A stretch of DNA of 41,774 nucleotides, taken from a virus. The stretch spans positions 13,785-55,558 of IMG/VR virus record IMGVR_UViG_3300030104_006801, one strand, 5' to 3'. Shown here in pieces: positions 1 through 6,738 of this stretch. Made by a program: the position numbers and the translations under genes. The notes below the pieces were generated by a model, which had not been told where the DNA came from, made no database searches, and saw only the letters and a program-made list of their open reading frames with translations. The first letter of the stretch is position 1. The number at the start of each line of letters is the position of its first letter.

Positions 1-1564
1 AGTTTTGTAATCTATGCCATCTAGCAAGAGTTTTGTCTTTTGCCCAAAAATTAACATAAGTTGGAATAAAATTACGATCTGTTGATCTAAGTTCTATTCG
101 TTCGATACGCGAATTTGTATGATTTTCTGGAGCTATTATTCTTAAGTAAAATGTTCCTTTAAGGAATGCACCTTGATTTCCTCCTTCTGCCAAAACATTA
201 TTGTTTCTTTGATGCCAATCATAACTTGCACTTGTATGATAAACTGATGCATATGTGTTAGGATTTCCATCAAATAAATTATTTGGATTTTCTAATACTA
301 AACTTCCTGATTCGAATGTTTCATCTTCATTTAATATTCTAGTATTAACACCTATCATATCATCAGGAACCCAAAATGCACTAATACTTGCTGTTGCCAT
401 TGAGGCTGTAACAGTTGCGTGAAGTAATCCAGTATCTGCTGCATCCAACCAACATTGAATATCTCCTATATCTTCTACAAATTCTCGTCTTAGTTCTACT
501 GCTTTTGAATGTGGTATATCTACAAGTTTTCCAGAAGCTGCTATAGCTTTTTTCCTGTCCAATGTTAAATTTCTTCCTGCAAAATTTTGAAACATATGAT
601 CATGATATCGTTGTGCTCGTTGATTATCCTGTTCAAATAATAATCTTGCTCTTTTAAAATCTTGTTCAATTAATATATTATTTGCAGGAACTTGTTTCCA
701 TTCTTCCCATGTTAAAATAGATTTTGGTTGAGCTCTTTCTGTCCAAATATCTTTTTCTTGATTAGGATTAAGTCTATAAATGTAATCATGTAGATTTGAA
801 AGAACTTGTTTTTCACGAGTATTCTTTTGTGAATCTAAAATATATTGTGCTTCTTTTAATATTGCATTAACTGCTTCTCTTTTTTCTTTTTGTTGTTTTG
901 CAATTTCTTGCTGTCTTAATTCATATATTTTACGACTACTAATTATTTCTTGAAGTTCAGCTGCTTCTTTGGCCTTTTTTTCTTGTTCTTGAGCTTCACG
1001 CAATTCTTTCATGCGTTGTTTTTCTTCTTGTTCTATTTTTTCATTTTCTTTCCAACGAGCTAATTTTTCTTGTTCTGCAATTTCATCTAATCTTTCTTGT
1101 TCTTGTTTAACCTTTTCTTCAGCTAGTTGTTGTTCTAACAACTTTTCTGCCTCTTCTATTTTTTGTAATTGATATTGGTCATATTTATCTATTTCATCTT
1201 GTCTAGTAACCGATGATATATTATCACGAAGTTTATCTTCTCCTGATAATATATCTTTTATCATATTTTTTTGTTTATTACGATTTTTTAATTCTTTTTG
1301 TCTTATTTCTGACTGTAACGTAATTTTGGTAGGTTTGGATTTTTTTGTATTATGATTTGCAATTTCTTGTAGTCGTTGAGATTCTTCTTGCAGTGCTTGA
1401 TCATGAAGATATTGAACATTTTTGCGCACTTGGTCTTCTTCTAGTTTTAAAAGTTCATCTCTTTCTTTTAAATACGCAAGTCTTTTTGCTTTTTCTTTTG
1501 CAACTTTCTTTTCAGCTTCTAATCGTATTGCCTTTTCTGCATCTTTTTGTCTAAATGACTTCAT
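1..1564 (-). CDS. Long coiled-coil protein, partial (C-terminus beyond window)
   Basis: An open frame runs from an ATG at 1564 to the window edge without a stop, giving at least 521 residues; the stop lies outside. Roughly residues 1-260 are very rich in E, K and Q, in runs typical of a long helical coiled coil. After about residue 270 the composition becomes that of a globular protein. Near residues 440-500 there is a stretch including NLFDGNPNTYAS and FYLRIIAPEN that resembles a discoidin/F5-8C-like beta-sandwich opening, which in phages often means a glycan- or surface-binding module. It follows the gene ending at 1567 by only 2 nt, so it is probably co-transcribed with the head-protein cluster. 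A virion structural or fibre-like role is inferred from composition and neighbours only. No specific family was recognised. Confidence 0.8.
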   Translation of the reverse strand, partial: MKSFRQKDAEKAIRLEAEKKVAKEKAKRLAYLKERDELLKLEEDQVRKNVQYLHDQALQEESQRLQEIANHNTKKSKPTKITLQSEIRQKELKNRNKQKNMIKDILSGEDKLRDNISSVTRQDEIDKYDQYQLQKIEEAEKLLEQQLAEEKVKQEQERLDEIAEQEKLARWKENEKIEQEEKQRMKELREAQEQEKKAKEAAELQEIISSRKIYELRQQEIAKQQKEKREAVNAILKEAQYILDSQKNTREKQVLSNLHDYIYRLNPNQEKDIWTERAQPKSILTWEEWKQVPANNILIEQDFKRARLLFEQDNQRAQRYHDHMFQNFAGRNLTLDRKKAIAASGKLVDIPHSKAVELRREFVEDIGDIQCWLDAADTGLLHATVTASMATASISAFWVPDDMIGVNTRILNEDETFESGSLVLENPNNLFDGNPNTYASVYHTSASYDWHQRNNNVLAEGGNQGAFLKGTFYLRIIAPENHTNSRIERIELRSTDRNFIPTYVNFWAKDKTLARWHRLQN

Positions 1565-1566
1565 AA

Positions 1567-2013
1567 CTATATTAATTGTTTAATTGTATCTAATTCATTT
1601 TGAGATATTTTTAATTCTTGATCACCTATTTCTGGTTTACGATCTGGTATTTCTTCTGCCATAACAGGATCTCCTGACATTTCCCAAGGTCCCCAATGTC
1701 CTTCATCAACCATAAACTTTGCTGCTTCTTCTGGAGTATAATATTTACATTCTTTTGGATCAATTCTACCTAATGCATAATATACTTGTTTTGGTATTTC
1801 TAATTTTCTACCGTTGGAATGATCTAATACTGTATCTCTAGATTCTACCCAACAATGCCCATATCTCATACCTTCTAATTGACCTTGTCCATTAACCATA
1901 CCATGTACAAGTTTATGATCTTTATCGCCAAAGAATTCCATAATAAGTCTTCCTCCAGCTGGATAACAATCGCCCATCTTGCCTTCTAATAATATGTCTT
2001 TTAGTTTAATCAT
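1567..2013 (-). CDS. Hypothetical protein with capsid-targeting-like N-terminus
   Basis: 148 residues. It starts MIKLKDILLEG, nearly identical to two genes just upstream in transcription; the rest of the protein is unrelated to them. The peptide ends L-L-E before G, which fits the T4 prohead protease gp21 rule (I/L-x-E before A/G/S) and resembles the capsid-targeting sequence of T4 internal proteins. The body after residue 12 (about 136 residues) has Cys16 and Cys54, many aromatic residues and segments such as MRYGHCWVES and YYALGRIDP. It looks like a compact folded domain, but I recognise no family. The ATG overlaps the stop of the 36-aa lipoprotein gene (ATGA). A packaged head protein is the best guess; its function once released is unknown. 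Confidence 0.85.
   Translation of the reverse strand: MIKLKDILLEGKMGDCYPAGGRLIMEFFGDKDHKLVHGMVNGQGQLEGMRYGHCWVESRDTVLDHSNGRKLEIPKQVYYALGRIDPKECKYYTPEEAAKFMVDEGHWGPWEMSGDPVMAEEIPDRKPEIGDQELKISQNELDTIKQLI
1982..2013 (-). repeat. Capsid-targeting leader repeat, copy 1
   Basis: The first 32 nt of the gene starting at 2013 match the first 32 nt of the gene starting at 2536 with one substitution (A/G in the second codon's wobble position). They encode MIKLKDILLE plus the start of G. The DNA identity ends where the shared peptide ends. Confidence 0.85.
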
Positions 2014-2120
2014 TTTTTAGAACAACATTCTTTTTTTTCTTTATCACATTTTTCTGTTGTATGTGTTGTTGTAGCACATCCTGCACATAGTAGCAATAAT
2101 ATCAATAATAATTTTTTCAT
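2010..2120 (-). CDS. Small lipoprotein, 36 aa
   Basis: A short gene in what otherwise looks like a 103-nt gap. The protein begins MKKLLLILLLLCAGCATTT, a bacterial lipoprotein signal: two lysines, a hydrophobic stretch of leucine and isoleucine, and a lipobox-like L-C-A-G-C ending at Cys15. The mature part would be about 22 residues, hydrophilic and cysteine-containing (Cys25, Cys32, Cys33), ending in KK. Both ends show ATGA overlaps: its start overlaps the stop of the gene at 2117, and its stop overlaps the start at 2013. This argues strongly that it is real. Tiny phage lipoproteins include Rz1-type spanins and superinfection-exclusion proteins. No overlapping i-spanin gene is visible, so its job is open. 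Confidence 0.8.
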   Translation of the reverse strand: MKKLLLILLLLCAGCATTTHTTEKCDKEKKECCSKK

Positions 2121-2536
2121 ATGTATTTCTTCCAATTACGTTCTGCTTGTTCTGCAGCTTTTTCATATTTGTTATTTTCATATCCAGCTGCTCTTGCAGC
2201 TTTCACTTTTTTCTCATCTTGTGTTGCATGAGTATATTCATGTAACAAAGCTTGGATAACTAACTTTTCGTTTACAAGTGCTATACTAAATAAATATATT
2301 GTATTTGTGCCCCAATCATATTCTGCATGTTCATTCTCACCTCCCATATCTGGAGATACTGGATGGTCTGGTATCTTACTATGAAGTGCCAATACATTGT
2401 TATGTATTTCTATGTTAGGTAATCCTTTTTTAGTTGGTCCTAATGTTTTAGCTATCTGTGGAAGAACCCTATCTGCAATAGATTGTATTTCGTTTTTGGA
2501 TAATCCTTCTAATAATATGTCTTTTAGTTTGATCAT
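2117..2536 (-). CDS. Putative zinc metallopeptidase (HExxH) with capsid-targeting-like N-terminus
   Basis: 139 residues. The N-terminus MIKLKDILLEG is shared with neighbours and matches the gp21-type cleavage rule between E10 and G11. The body carries HEYTH at residues 99-103, inside a hydrophobic helix (VIQALLHEYTH), the usual form of the zincin zinc-binding and catalytic helix. A downstream stretch, NKYEKAAEQAE at about 122-132, offers a third glutamate ligand, as in SprT-like and related small peptidases. Removing the leader would leave about 129 residues, a minimal zincin. If packaged, the peptidase could act in the host soon after DNA entry, or on head proteins during maturation. The metallopeptidase fold is well supported; the exact family and target are not known. 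Confidence 0.82.
   Translation of the reverse strand: MIKLKDILLEGLSKNEIQSIADRVLPQIAKTLGPTKKGLPNIEIHNNVLALHSKIPDHPVSPDMGGENEHAEYDWGTNTIYLFSIALVNEKLVIQALLHEYTHATQDEKKVKAARAAGYENNKYEKAAEQAERNWKKYI
2505..2536 (-). repeat. Capsid-targeting leader repeat, copy 2
   Basis: 31 of 32 nt match the copy at 1982-2013, covering the first ten codons and the start of the eleventh. The sequence after it is unrelated to the other gene's. Confidence 0.85.
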
Positions 2537-3069
2537 TTGAATAGTATTTCCATTTTATCACCAAATACTTTTTTAATTGTTGCTCCTGGTAGATTTTTTT
2601 TAATATATGCTGCATATAATTTATTTCGCTGATTTGATTTGGTATCCTCGGCTTTAGCTCCTTCATATTCAACTGATTTAAGTCCCCATTCACTTTTTTC
2701 TGCTTCTTTCATAAAGTCCTTAAAGGCCTCTACAATTGTTGCCATTATATTAAATAGTTCACCTCTATTTGTTTCAGTTTCATAATCTACTTGCTTTTGT
2801 GGACCACGTATTTGTCTACCAGATAAATCATGTATACTACTACCCATTTTATATGGTCCAAATGCTGCATGCCAATATCCTTTTCCTTCAACTGGTACTG
2901 TCTCAATTGTTAAAACATATTGTAATCCTGAATCAGTTTTCCATACATATTCATAATCAGTTACATCCATACCGAACGCCTTTTTTGTTTTGTGATCGGC
3001 TTTCCATTTGTATGGTTTGGCTGAACCTTCTCCTATTTCTAATAATATGTCTTTTAATTTTATCGCCAT
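2533..3069 (-). CDS. Hypothetical protein with capsid-targeting-like N-terminus
   Basis: 178 residues. It starts MAIKLKDILLEIGEG, the shared leader with one extra residue. I-G-E before G at 12-15 fits the prohead-protease rule, as does L-L-E less well (the next residue is I). The body has a beta-rich first half (segments such as YVWKTDSGLQYVLTIETV) and a helical part near GELFNIMATIVEAFKDFMKEAE. The end, SNQRNKLYAAYIKKNLPGA onward, is the R-x-K-L-Y type of motif I associate with conserved hypothetical proteins of marine T4-like phages. It overlaps the next gene by 4 nt (ATGA) and the previous one by 10 nt. No enzymatic motif was seen. Confidence 0.85.
   Translation of the reverse strand: MAIKLKDILLEIGEGSAKPYKWKADHKTKKAFGMDVTDYEYVWKTDSGLQYVLTIETVPVEGKGYWHAAFGPYKMGSSIHDLSGRQIRGPQKQVDYETETNRGELFNIMATIVEAFKDFMKEAEKSEWGLKSVEYEGAKAEDTKSNQRNKLYAAYIKKNLPGATIKKVFGDKMEILFK
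3038..3069 (-). repeat. Capsid-targeting leader repeat, divergent copy 3
   Basis: The start of the gene at 3069 keeps the core of the leader (CTAATAATATGTCTTTTA on the plus strand), with an inserted codon after ATG. It is recognisably the same repeat as the copies at 1982 and 2505, but more diverged. Confidence 0.7.
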
Positions 3070-3296
3070 GGTAACATTGTCATTCCAATTTTATTTAATA
3101 TGAATTCCATTATAATTACAAATGATATTCCACCTACTATTTGCCAAGCCCAAAACTTCCAACCAGTTAATCCTTCTTGCCATTTACGAAATTTGCTTTT
3201 CTTTGTCCATTCATATACTCCTAACTTAGAATTGATTTTATCTGCCCACCAACTGGTGTCAAATATATTTCCTAATAGTTTTAAGAGTTTAATCAT
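3060..3296 (-). CDS. Small single-pass membrane protein
   Basis: 78 residues, rich in tryptophan. Residues 1-45 are amphipathic and basic (KKSKFRKW). Residues about 47-70 (WAWQIVGGISFVIIMEFILN) form one predicted membrane-spanning helix, followed by a short tail ending PWR. It begins MIKLLKLLGN, reminiscent of the neighbouring leaders, but without the glutamate needed for prohead-protease cleavage. I therefore do not count it as a tagged protein. It overlaps both neighbours (10 nt at its 3' end, 4 nt at its 5' end), so it belongs to the operon. An inner-membrane role in the host is likely. No family recognised. Confidence 0.75.
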   Translation of the reverse strand: MIKLLKLLGNIFDTSWWADKINSKLGVYEWTKKSKFRKWQEGLTGWKFWAWQIVGGISFVIIMEFILNKIGMTMLPWR

Positions 3297-4384
3297 TTCT
3301 TTTTCTTTTTACCACGTCTCATATTCAATTGCCATCTTGCCATTCTGCCTTTCTCACCTTTTGCTTTTGCTAATTTAGCTAATTGAGTTAATGTAGCTCC
3401 TTTTGGAATACCAACTCTTTTGGATATACCTTTTCTACCTGGTTTCTTTCCATCTGCAAAGTTTTCTTCAACATCATCATCCTTTGATTTATCAAATGGT
3501 TTGAATTCTGAAGTTCCTAACTGATAATAATCTGGCTTATGACCTCTAGATAACTTAGAATGATAATCTATTTCATTTATATCTTTTATTTTTGATAATA
3601 TTGTTTTCAATTTAGGATTTTTGATATCTGATAATATTGTTTTTATTACAGTAAAATCAGCTTTGAAACCTTTTCCAAAAACATGATCAGCTTCTGGCCA
3701 ATGCATTTGTGTATAATCACCTCCTTCAAACCATGGCTCAGGCTTACCTGCTAATTTTCCTAATTTTCTTGTATTCCCTCCATGTATAAATCCTGTATCT
3801 GGTTCTCCTGAATCTGCACCATATACTGCATTAGAACTTGTTTCTTTTATTAATTTAGTAATTGATTTTACATTTGGATACTTATTCAACATATTATTTA
3901 CAGCTGCAATATTTTTATTTGAATCATCCATAAAATAAATTGTGTCATATCCTTTTTTAATTTGTTTTTCTATCCAATCTGCTTTTTTTTGTGGATCTGC
4001 AGATCCTAATGGAACTACATATGCATCAATACCAACTGATTTCAAAAAACTTGTTACAGGTTGTCCTAACCTTCTTGCAGTTAATATAGTAACCTTTCTA
4101 GCTCCTTTTGAAGCTTTTCTTGCTTTATCTAATTGTTTTTTTAGTAATTCAGCATTACGTTTTATTAATCTTGGATTTCTAATTTTTCTATCAAAATCTT
4201 TAAAGTTAAAATCTTCGCCTGGTCTTGGTCTGTAAACTGCAAATTGTGCTGGGTCTAATTTTTTAATTGTACGACCTTGTCGCGTAACATATATCCATGC
4301 ATCTGATTTTGCAATTGTATCATCAAAATCAAACACAGATAGTACTTTACCTTCTTTGAATATATTTTTTAAATTTATTCCCAT
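3293..4384 (-). CDS. HAD-superfamily hydrolase-like protein with basic C-terminal tail
   Basis: 363 residues. An HAD phosphatase core fills about residues 14-185: motif I FDFDDT with the Asp nucleophile, motif II TILTAR, a lysine segment KKADWIEKQ and motif III FMDDS. All four are present, so it may be active, acting like a nucleotide or polynucleotide 3'-phosphatase. The middle region includes an HGGNTRKLGK stretch. The C-terminus, from about residue 310, is strongly basic and ends in six lysines; its GRKGISKRVGIPKGATLTQL segment resembles a module I know from marine phage proteins. The N-terminus MGINLKNIFKEG is a diverged form of the cluster's leader (F-K-E before G, not a perfect match to the protease rule). 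A DNA-associated head protein carrying an enzyme is the inference. Confidence 0.85.
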   Translation of the reverse strand: MGINLKNIFKEGKVLSVFDFDDTIAKSDAWIYVTRQGRTIKKLDPAQFAVYRPRPGEDFNFKDFDRKIRNPRLIKRNAELLKKQLDKARKASKGARKVTILTARRLGQPVTSFLKSVGIDAYVVPLGSADPQKKADWIEKQIKKGYDTIYFMDDSNKNIAAVNNMLNKYPNVKSITKLIKETSSNAVYGADSGEPDTGFIHGGNTRKLGKLAGKPEPWFEGGDYTQMHWPEADHVFGKGFKADFTVIKTILSDIKNPKLKTILSKIKDINEIDYHSKLSRGHKPDYYQLGTSEFKPFDKSKDDDVEENFADGKKPGRKGISKRVGIPKGATLTQLAKLAKAKGEKGRMARWQLNMRRGKKKKK

Positions 4385-4563
4385 TTTCTATTATATTTTT
4401 CTCTCTGGTCTACAAGTACATATTCAACCGAATCATATTCTCCACAATGCGGACATCTTAATTTTTCTATATGGTCAGCCTCATTTATCTTCCATTCACC
4501 ATCACATTTCTTATTACTACATTTGTAAATATATGTATGTCTAATAAATACTTTATGTCCCAA
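4375..4563 (-). CDS. Small zinc-ribbon protein with TTG start
   Basis: 62 residues. Two cysteine pairs, CSNKKC at 15-20 and CPHC at 37-40, make a zinc ribbon with 16 residues between them; the C-terminus is charged. The start is unusual. The frame has no ATG, but a TTG at 4561-4563 lies 7 nt behind a strong Shine-Dalgarno sequence, AAGGAG, so I accept TTG. It overlaps the HAD gene by 10 nt and follows the upstream gene by 11 nt. Small zinc ribbons in phages often bind nucleic acid or host polymerase. Nothing here tells which. Confidence 0.75.
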   Translation of the reverse strand: MGHKVFIRHTYIYKCSNKKCDGEWKINEADHIEKLRCPHCGEYDSVEYVLVDQREKYNRKWE

Positions 4564-4570
4564 TGGTTGT

Positions 4571-4576
4571 CTCCTT
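4571..4576 (-). promoter_or_regulatory. Ribosome binding site deciding a TTG start
   Basis: AAGGAG on the minus strand, 7 nt before the TTG at 4563. It overlaps the stop codon of the upstream gene and is the reason for accepting the non-ATG start of the 62-aa zinc ribbon. Confidence 0.65.
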
Positions 4577-4778
4577 AATGTTCACAATGTTCGCAATAAC
4601 ATGGTGGCCTTGCTTCTGTATTGTTTACCTCTTCACCTTTACTATTTTTTATAATTAAATCTGTATCTTTTTTTACTAATATATCATCTGTAGTAAGATT
4701 ACGAACGTGACATTTACATGTATCACATATTTCAGTTAATGTCTGAGTTCCTTCTTTTGATATAGTTAATTGTATCAT
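4575..4778 (-). CDS. Small cysteine-rich protein, likely zinc-binding
   Basis: 67 residues from an ATG at 4778, one base after the stop of the upstream gene. A longer reading of the frame would overlap that gene by about 160 nt and is rejected. Six cysteines cluster at the two ends: C18-x2-C21-x-C23 and C60-x-C62-x2-C65. They form a mirrored pair of knuckles that could hold one zinc site and bring the ends together. The middle (residues 28-55) is polar and probably beta-stranded. Function unknown; it is the second of two adjacent small metal-binding proteins. Confidence 0.7.
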   Translation of the reverse strand: MIQLTISKEGTQTLTEICDTCKCHVRNLTTDDILVKKDTDLIIKNSKGEEVNNTEARPPCYCEHCEH

Positions 4779-4779
4779 C

Positions 4780-5148
4780 TTACCACTTTCTACAAGACCA
4801 ATATCTTGCTTTTGTTTTAGGTCCTGGATTATCACAATTATGTCTTGCACGGAATGATCTTCTTCTTGCAGGATCACTTTTTTTGATACGCATAGTTTTT
4901 TGTCCAGCTTTCTTAGCAGACGTACCACCATGACCAAAGTTTACTTTTTTAACTTTTATAGTACCATCTTTATTCTTTTTACCAGTATTAACATATACTT
5001 TAAATTTTTTAGTATCACCACGCATTGGTTTATTTAATTTAACTTTACGACCTTGATATTCAGCTTCTTGGAATATTACTGGACCTGAATGTTCAATTAT
5101 TTCTAATCTTAGATATTCATTTCTATATATTACTTTTTCTTTGTTCAT
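4780..5148 (-). CDS. Basic conserved phage protein with ARHNC...YWSC motif
   Basis: 122 residues, strongly basic. From about residue 46 it contains a module: KKFKVYVNTG, KKVNFGHGG, then SDPARRRSFRARHNCDNP and ARYWSCRKW, with cysteines at 105 and 119. I recognise this module as recurring in T4-like marine phages, where it appears alone or joined to other domains. Its role there is not established. Residues 1-45 are a separate, less basic part. It overlaps the 5145-6101 gene by 4 nt. Arginine richness suggests nucleic acid binding; packaging with DNA in the head is an inference from neighbours. It has no capsid-targeting leader of its own. Confidence 0.8.
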   Translation of the reverse strand: MNKEKVIYRNEYLRLEIIEHSGPVIFQEAEYQGRKVKLNKPMRGDTKKFKVYVNTGKKNKDGTIKVKKVNFGHGGTSAKKAGQKTMRIKKSDPARRRSFRARHNCDNPGPKTKARYWSCRKW

Positions 5149-6101
5149 TTCTTTTTCCCTTTAGATGTTGTCTTACCCCAATTAGCAGCTCCTACCTTAC
5201 GACATTTGGATAATGATAATGAACCATATGCTGATGGCCATACATCATATCTTGATTTTACTTTATAATAACACTTATCTCTTTTAGCTGCTTCATTTAA
5301 TTCTTGCATAAATCGAATAAATCTTTCTTTTAAAAAAGATTCTACTTTAGTTTTTACATTTTTAGCTTTTTTTGGTGGCTTACCTTTTTTACCTTTATAC
5401 ACAGCTCTTTTTCTTCTAGTAGCAGATGATTTATCTTTTTTACTCATACTAGCAGCTTTACTTGCCGGTACACATTTAGGATAAGCTCTTTTTCCACCAG
5501 CTCTAGATTTCTTTCCAGCTGATGCTCCACATGCAGGATGACCTCCTCCTTTCTTTTTTCTAGAGATATCTACCCATCTTTGTTTAACCCATTTTCTTAA
5601 ATCTTCTACAACTTCTTCATATCCTGAACCATATGGCGCAGCTAAACCTGTTTCTTCTGAAACAATATCAATAATTTCGTCTAAAGATATTTCTTCTTTT
5701 TTAACACAATTAGGAACTCGTTTGCCGAATAAAGTTTTCATACCCTTTTTTTCATATCCTTTCCAACATCTTGTGCCTTCTTCTAACGGATCTTCATCAT
5801 CTGCAGATGATTTTGATGGTTCTGGTAGTCCTGCGGAGACTGTATCTGAATCATCTTTTGTTTCATCTGGTGTTTGGCCTACTACTTGATATCCTGTTGA
5901 CACATCATCATCTGGGTTAAAATCTGTTAGTAATGTATCTGATTCCACTCCAGCCATTGGTGACGGAGAACCAGAACCATCTTCTAATCCATGTTGATCA
6001 GCAAATACCTTGTCTAAGTCTGTATCATTAATATCAATTGTACTTTCTAAGTCTTTCAATTTAACTGGCAGATTTTCTAATATGTGTCCAAGTTTTATCA
6101 T
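5145..6101 (-). CDS. Multidomain phage protein: acidic N-part and basic cysteine modules
   Basis: 318 residues in distinct segments. It opens MIKLGHILEN, a diverged cluster leader. Residues 20-108 are acidic and low-complexity. At 106-109 the sequence L-E-E before G fits the prohead-protease rule and marks a sharp switch to basic sequence. Then come a CWKGYEKKG...VPNCV module (112-133), a basic GGGHPACG...YPKCVPASKAA module (187-215) resembling DUF5872, a lysine-rich linker, a second leader-like stretch (FIRFMQELNEAA, 261-272, with L-N-E before A), and a final KCYYKVKSRYDVWPSAY module (276-310). All three modules are familiar from marine phage and large-virus proteins. Removing the acidic part could yield a basic, DNA-associated head protein. 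Function unknown. Confidence 0.82.
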   Translation of the reverse strand: MIKLGHILENLPVKLKDLESTIDINDTDLDKVFADQHGLEDGSGSPSPMAGVESDTLLTDFNPDDDVSTGYQVVGQTPDETKDDSDTVSAGLPEPSKSSADDEDPLEEGTRCWKGYEKKGMKTLFGKRVPNCVKKEEISLDEIIDIVSEETGLAAPYGSGYEEVVEDLRKWVKQRWVDISRKKKGGGHPACGASAGKKSRAGGKRAYPKCVPASKAASMSKKDKSSATRRKRAVYKGKKGKPPKKAKNVKTKVESFLKERFIRFMQELNEAAKRDKCYYKVKSRYDVWPSAYGSLSLSKCRKVGAANWGKTTSKGKKK

Positions 6102-6716
6102 TTAGATAATATCTTTACTTTCAATTAATGTATATGAAAATGAATTACCATGAATTTCTCTAGCTGCTTGACAAATATCTAAAAATTCATGCCAATCATC
6201 ATTATCAGCAATTACTTGACATCCTGCAGACCATTTATCTACTCTTGTAGATGTTCCACCTTTCCTACCAGTTGCTCTATGGATATTAATTCCAAATAAA
6301 CCTGTGTCTGTTTTAGATTCATCTAAATCATAATTTGCATCTCTATCATTGTCTCTATAAACTGTTACATTTTTCTTTTGACCTAATGCAAGATACTTAC
6401 CAGCATGTAATCTTAATTTATGAGATCCTCTATATTGGCCTGGCTTTAATATAGCAGTTCCTTTGCTTTCTACTATTGGATTATTCATGTATGCAGAACC
6501 TGGATCTGTTGTGCATTTGAATTCATGGTATTTCCAATTACCGTCAACTTTATAAGCTATTGTTAAAATATCATCAAAAGCATTTGTAACTCTTCCTTTT
6601 GTTTCTGAATTTCTAACACCTATGATATTGACATCATATCCTTTTTCGTTAGTATCATGGAAATATTTGTAACCCATTCCTTCTACTGTTGATTGAATTT
6701 TTTCTCTTGTGTACAT
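6102..6716 (-). CDS. L,D-transpeptidase-like (YkuD-type) putative cell-wall enzyme
   Basis: 204 residues. The C-terminal half has the outline of an L,D-transpeptidase active site: FGINIHRATG with His146, followed about 17 residues later by DKWSAGCQV with Ser163, Gly165 and Cys166. The family pattern is H...S-x-G-C with cysteine as nucleophile. The usual histidine just before the glycine is alanine here. The N-terminal half (1-100) is not recognised. There is no signal peptide, so it would need a holin, ejection or release at lysis to reach the wall. A role as endolysin or wall-remodelling enzyme is a reasonable guess. It has its own 68-nt upstream gap with a good AGGAG ribosome site and a possible promoter. 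Family assignment is moderate. Confidence 0.72.
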   Translation of the reverse strand: MYTREKIQSTVEGMGYKYFHDTNEKGYDVNIIGVRNSETKGRVTNAFDDILTIAYKVDGNWKYHEFKCTTDPGSAYMNNPIVESKGTAILKPGQYRGSHKLRLHAGKYLALGQKKNVTVYRDNDRDANYDLDESKTDTGLFGINIHRATGRKGGTSTRVDKWSAGCQVIADNDDWHEFLDICQAAREIHGNSFSYTLIESKDII

Positions 6717-6722
6717 ATTTTT

Positions 6723-6727
6723 CTCCT
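6723..6727 (-). promoter_or_regulatory. Ribosome binding site AGGAG
   Basis: AGGAG on the minus strand, 6 nt before the ATG at 6716. It supports that start. Confidence 0.7.
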
Positions 6728-6738
6728 GTTATTTATGT

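Noticed and set aside
2469-2693. 74-residue minus-strand frame overlapping two tagged genes
   Set aside because: It lies wholly inside the 139- and 178-residue genes in another frame, lacks gene-like composition, and both of those genes have clear starts and overlaps.
3060-3296. MIKLLKLLGN as another capsid-targeting leader
   Set aside because: It lacks the I/L-x-E cleavage residues and belongs to a membrane protein, so the resemblance is only in the first four residues.
4575-4937. 120-residue version of the cysteine-rich gene
   Set aside because: Its first 53 residues overlap the basic ARHNC gene by about 160 nt. The ATG at 4778, one base after that gene's stop, is the natural start.
6730-6737. 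CATAAATA on the minus strand before the 6716 gene, one mismatch from the T4 late promoter
   Set aside because: Transcription would start inside or just before the AGGAG site, leaving no proper leader. The TATATTAA box further upstream fits better.
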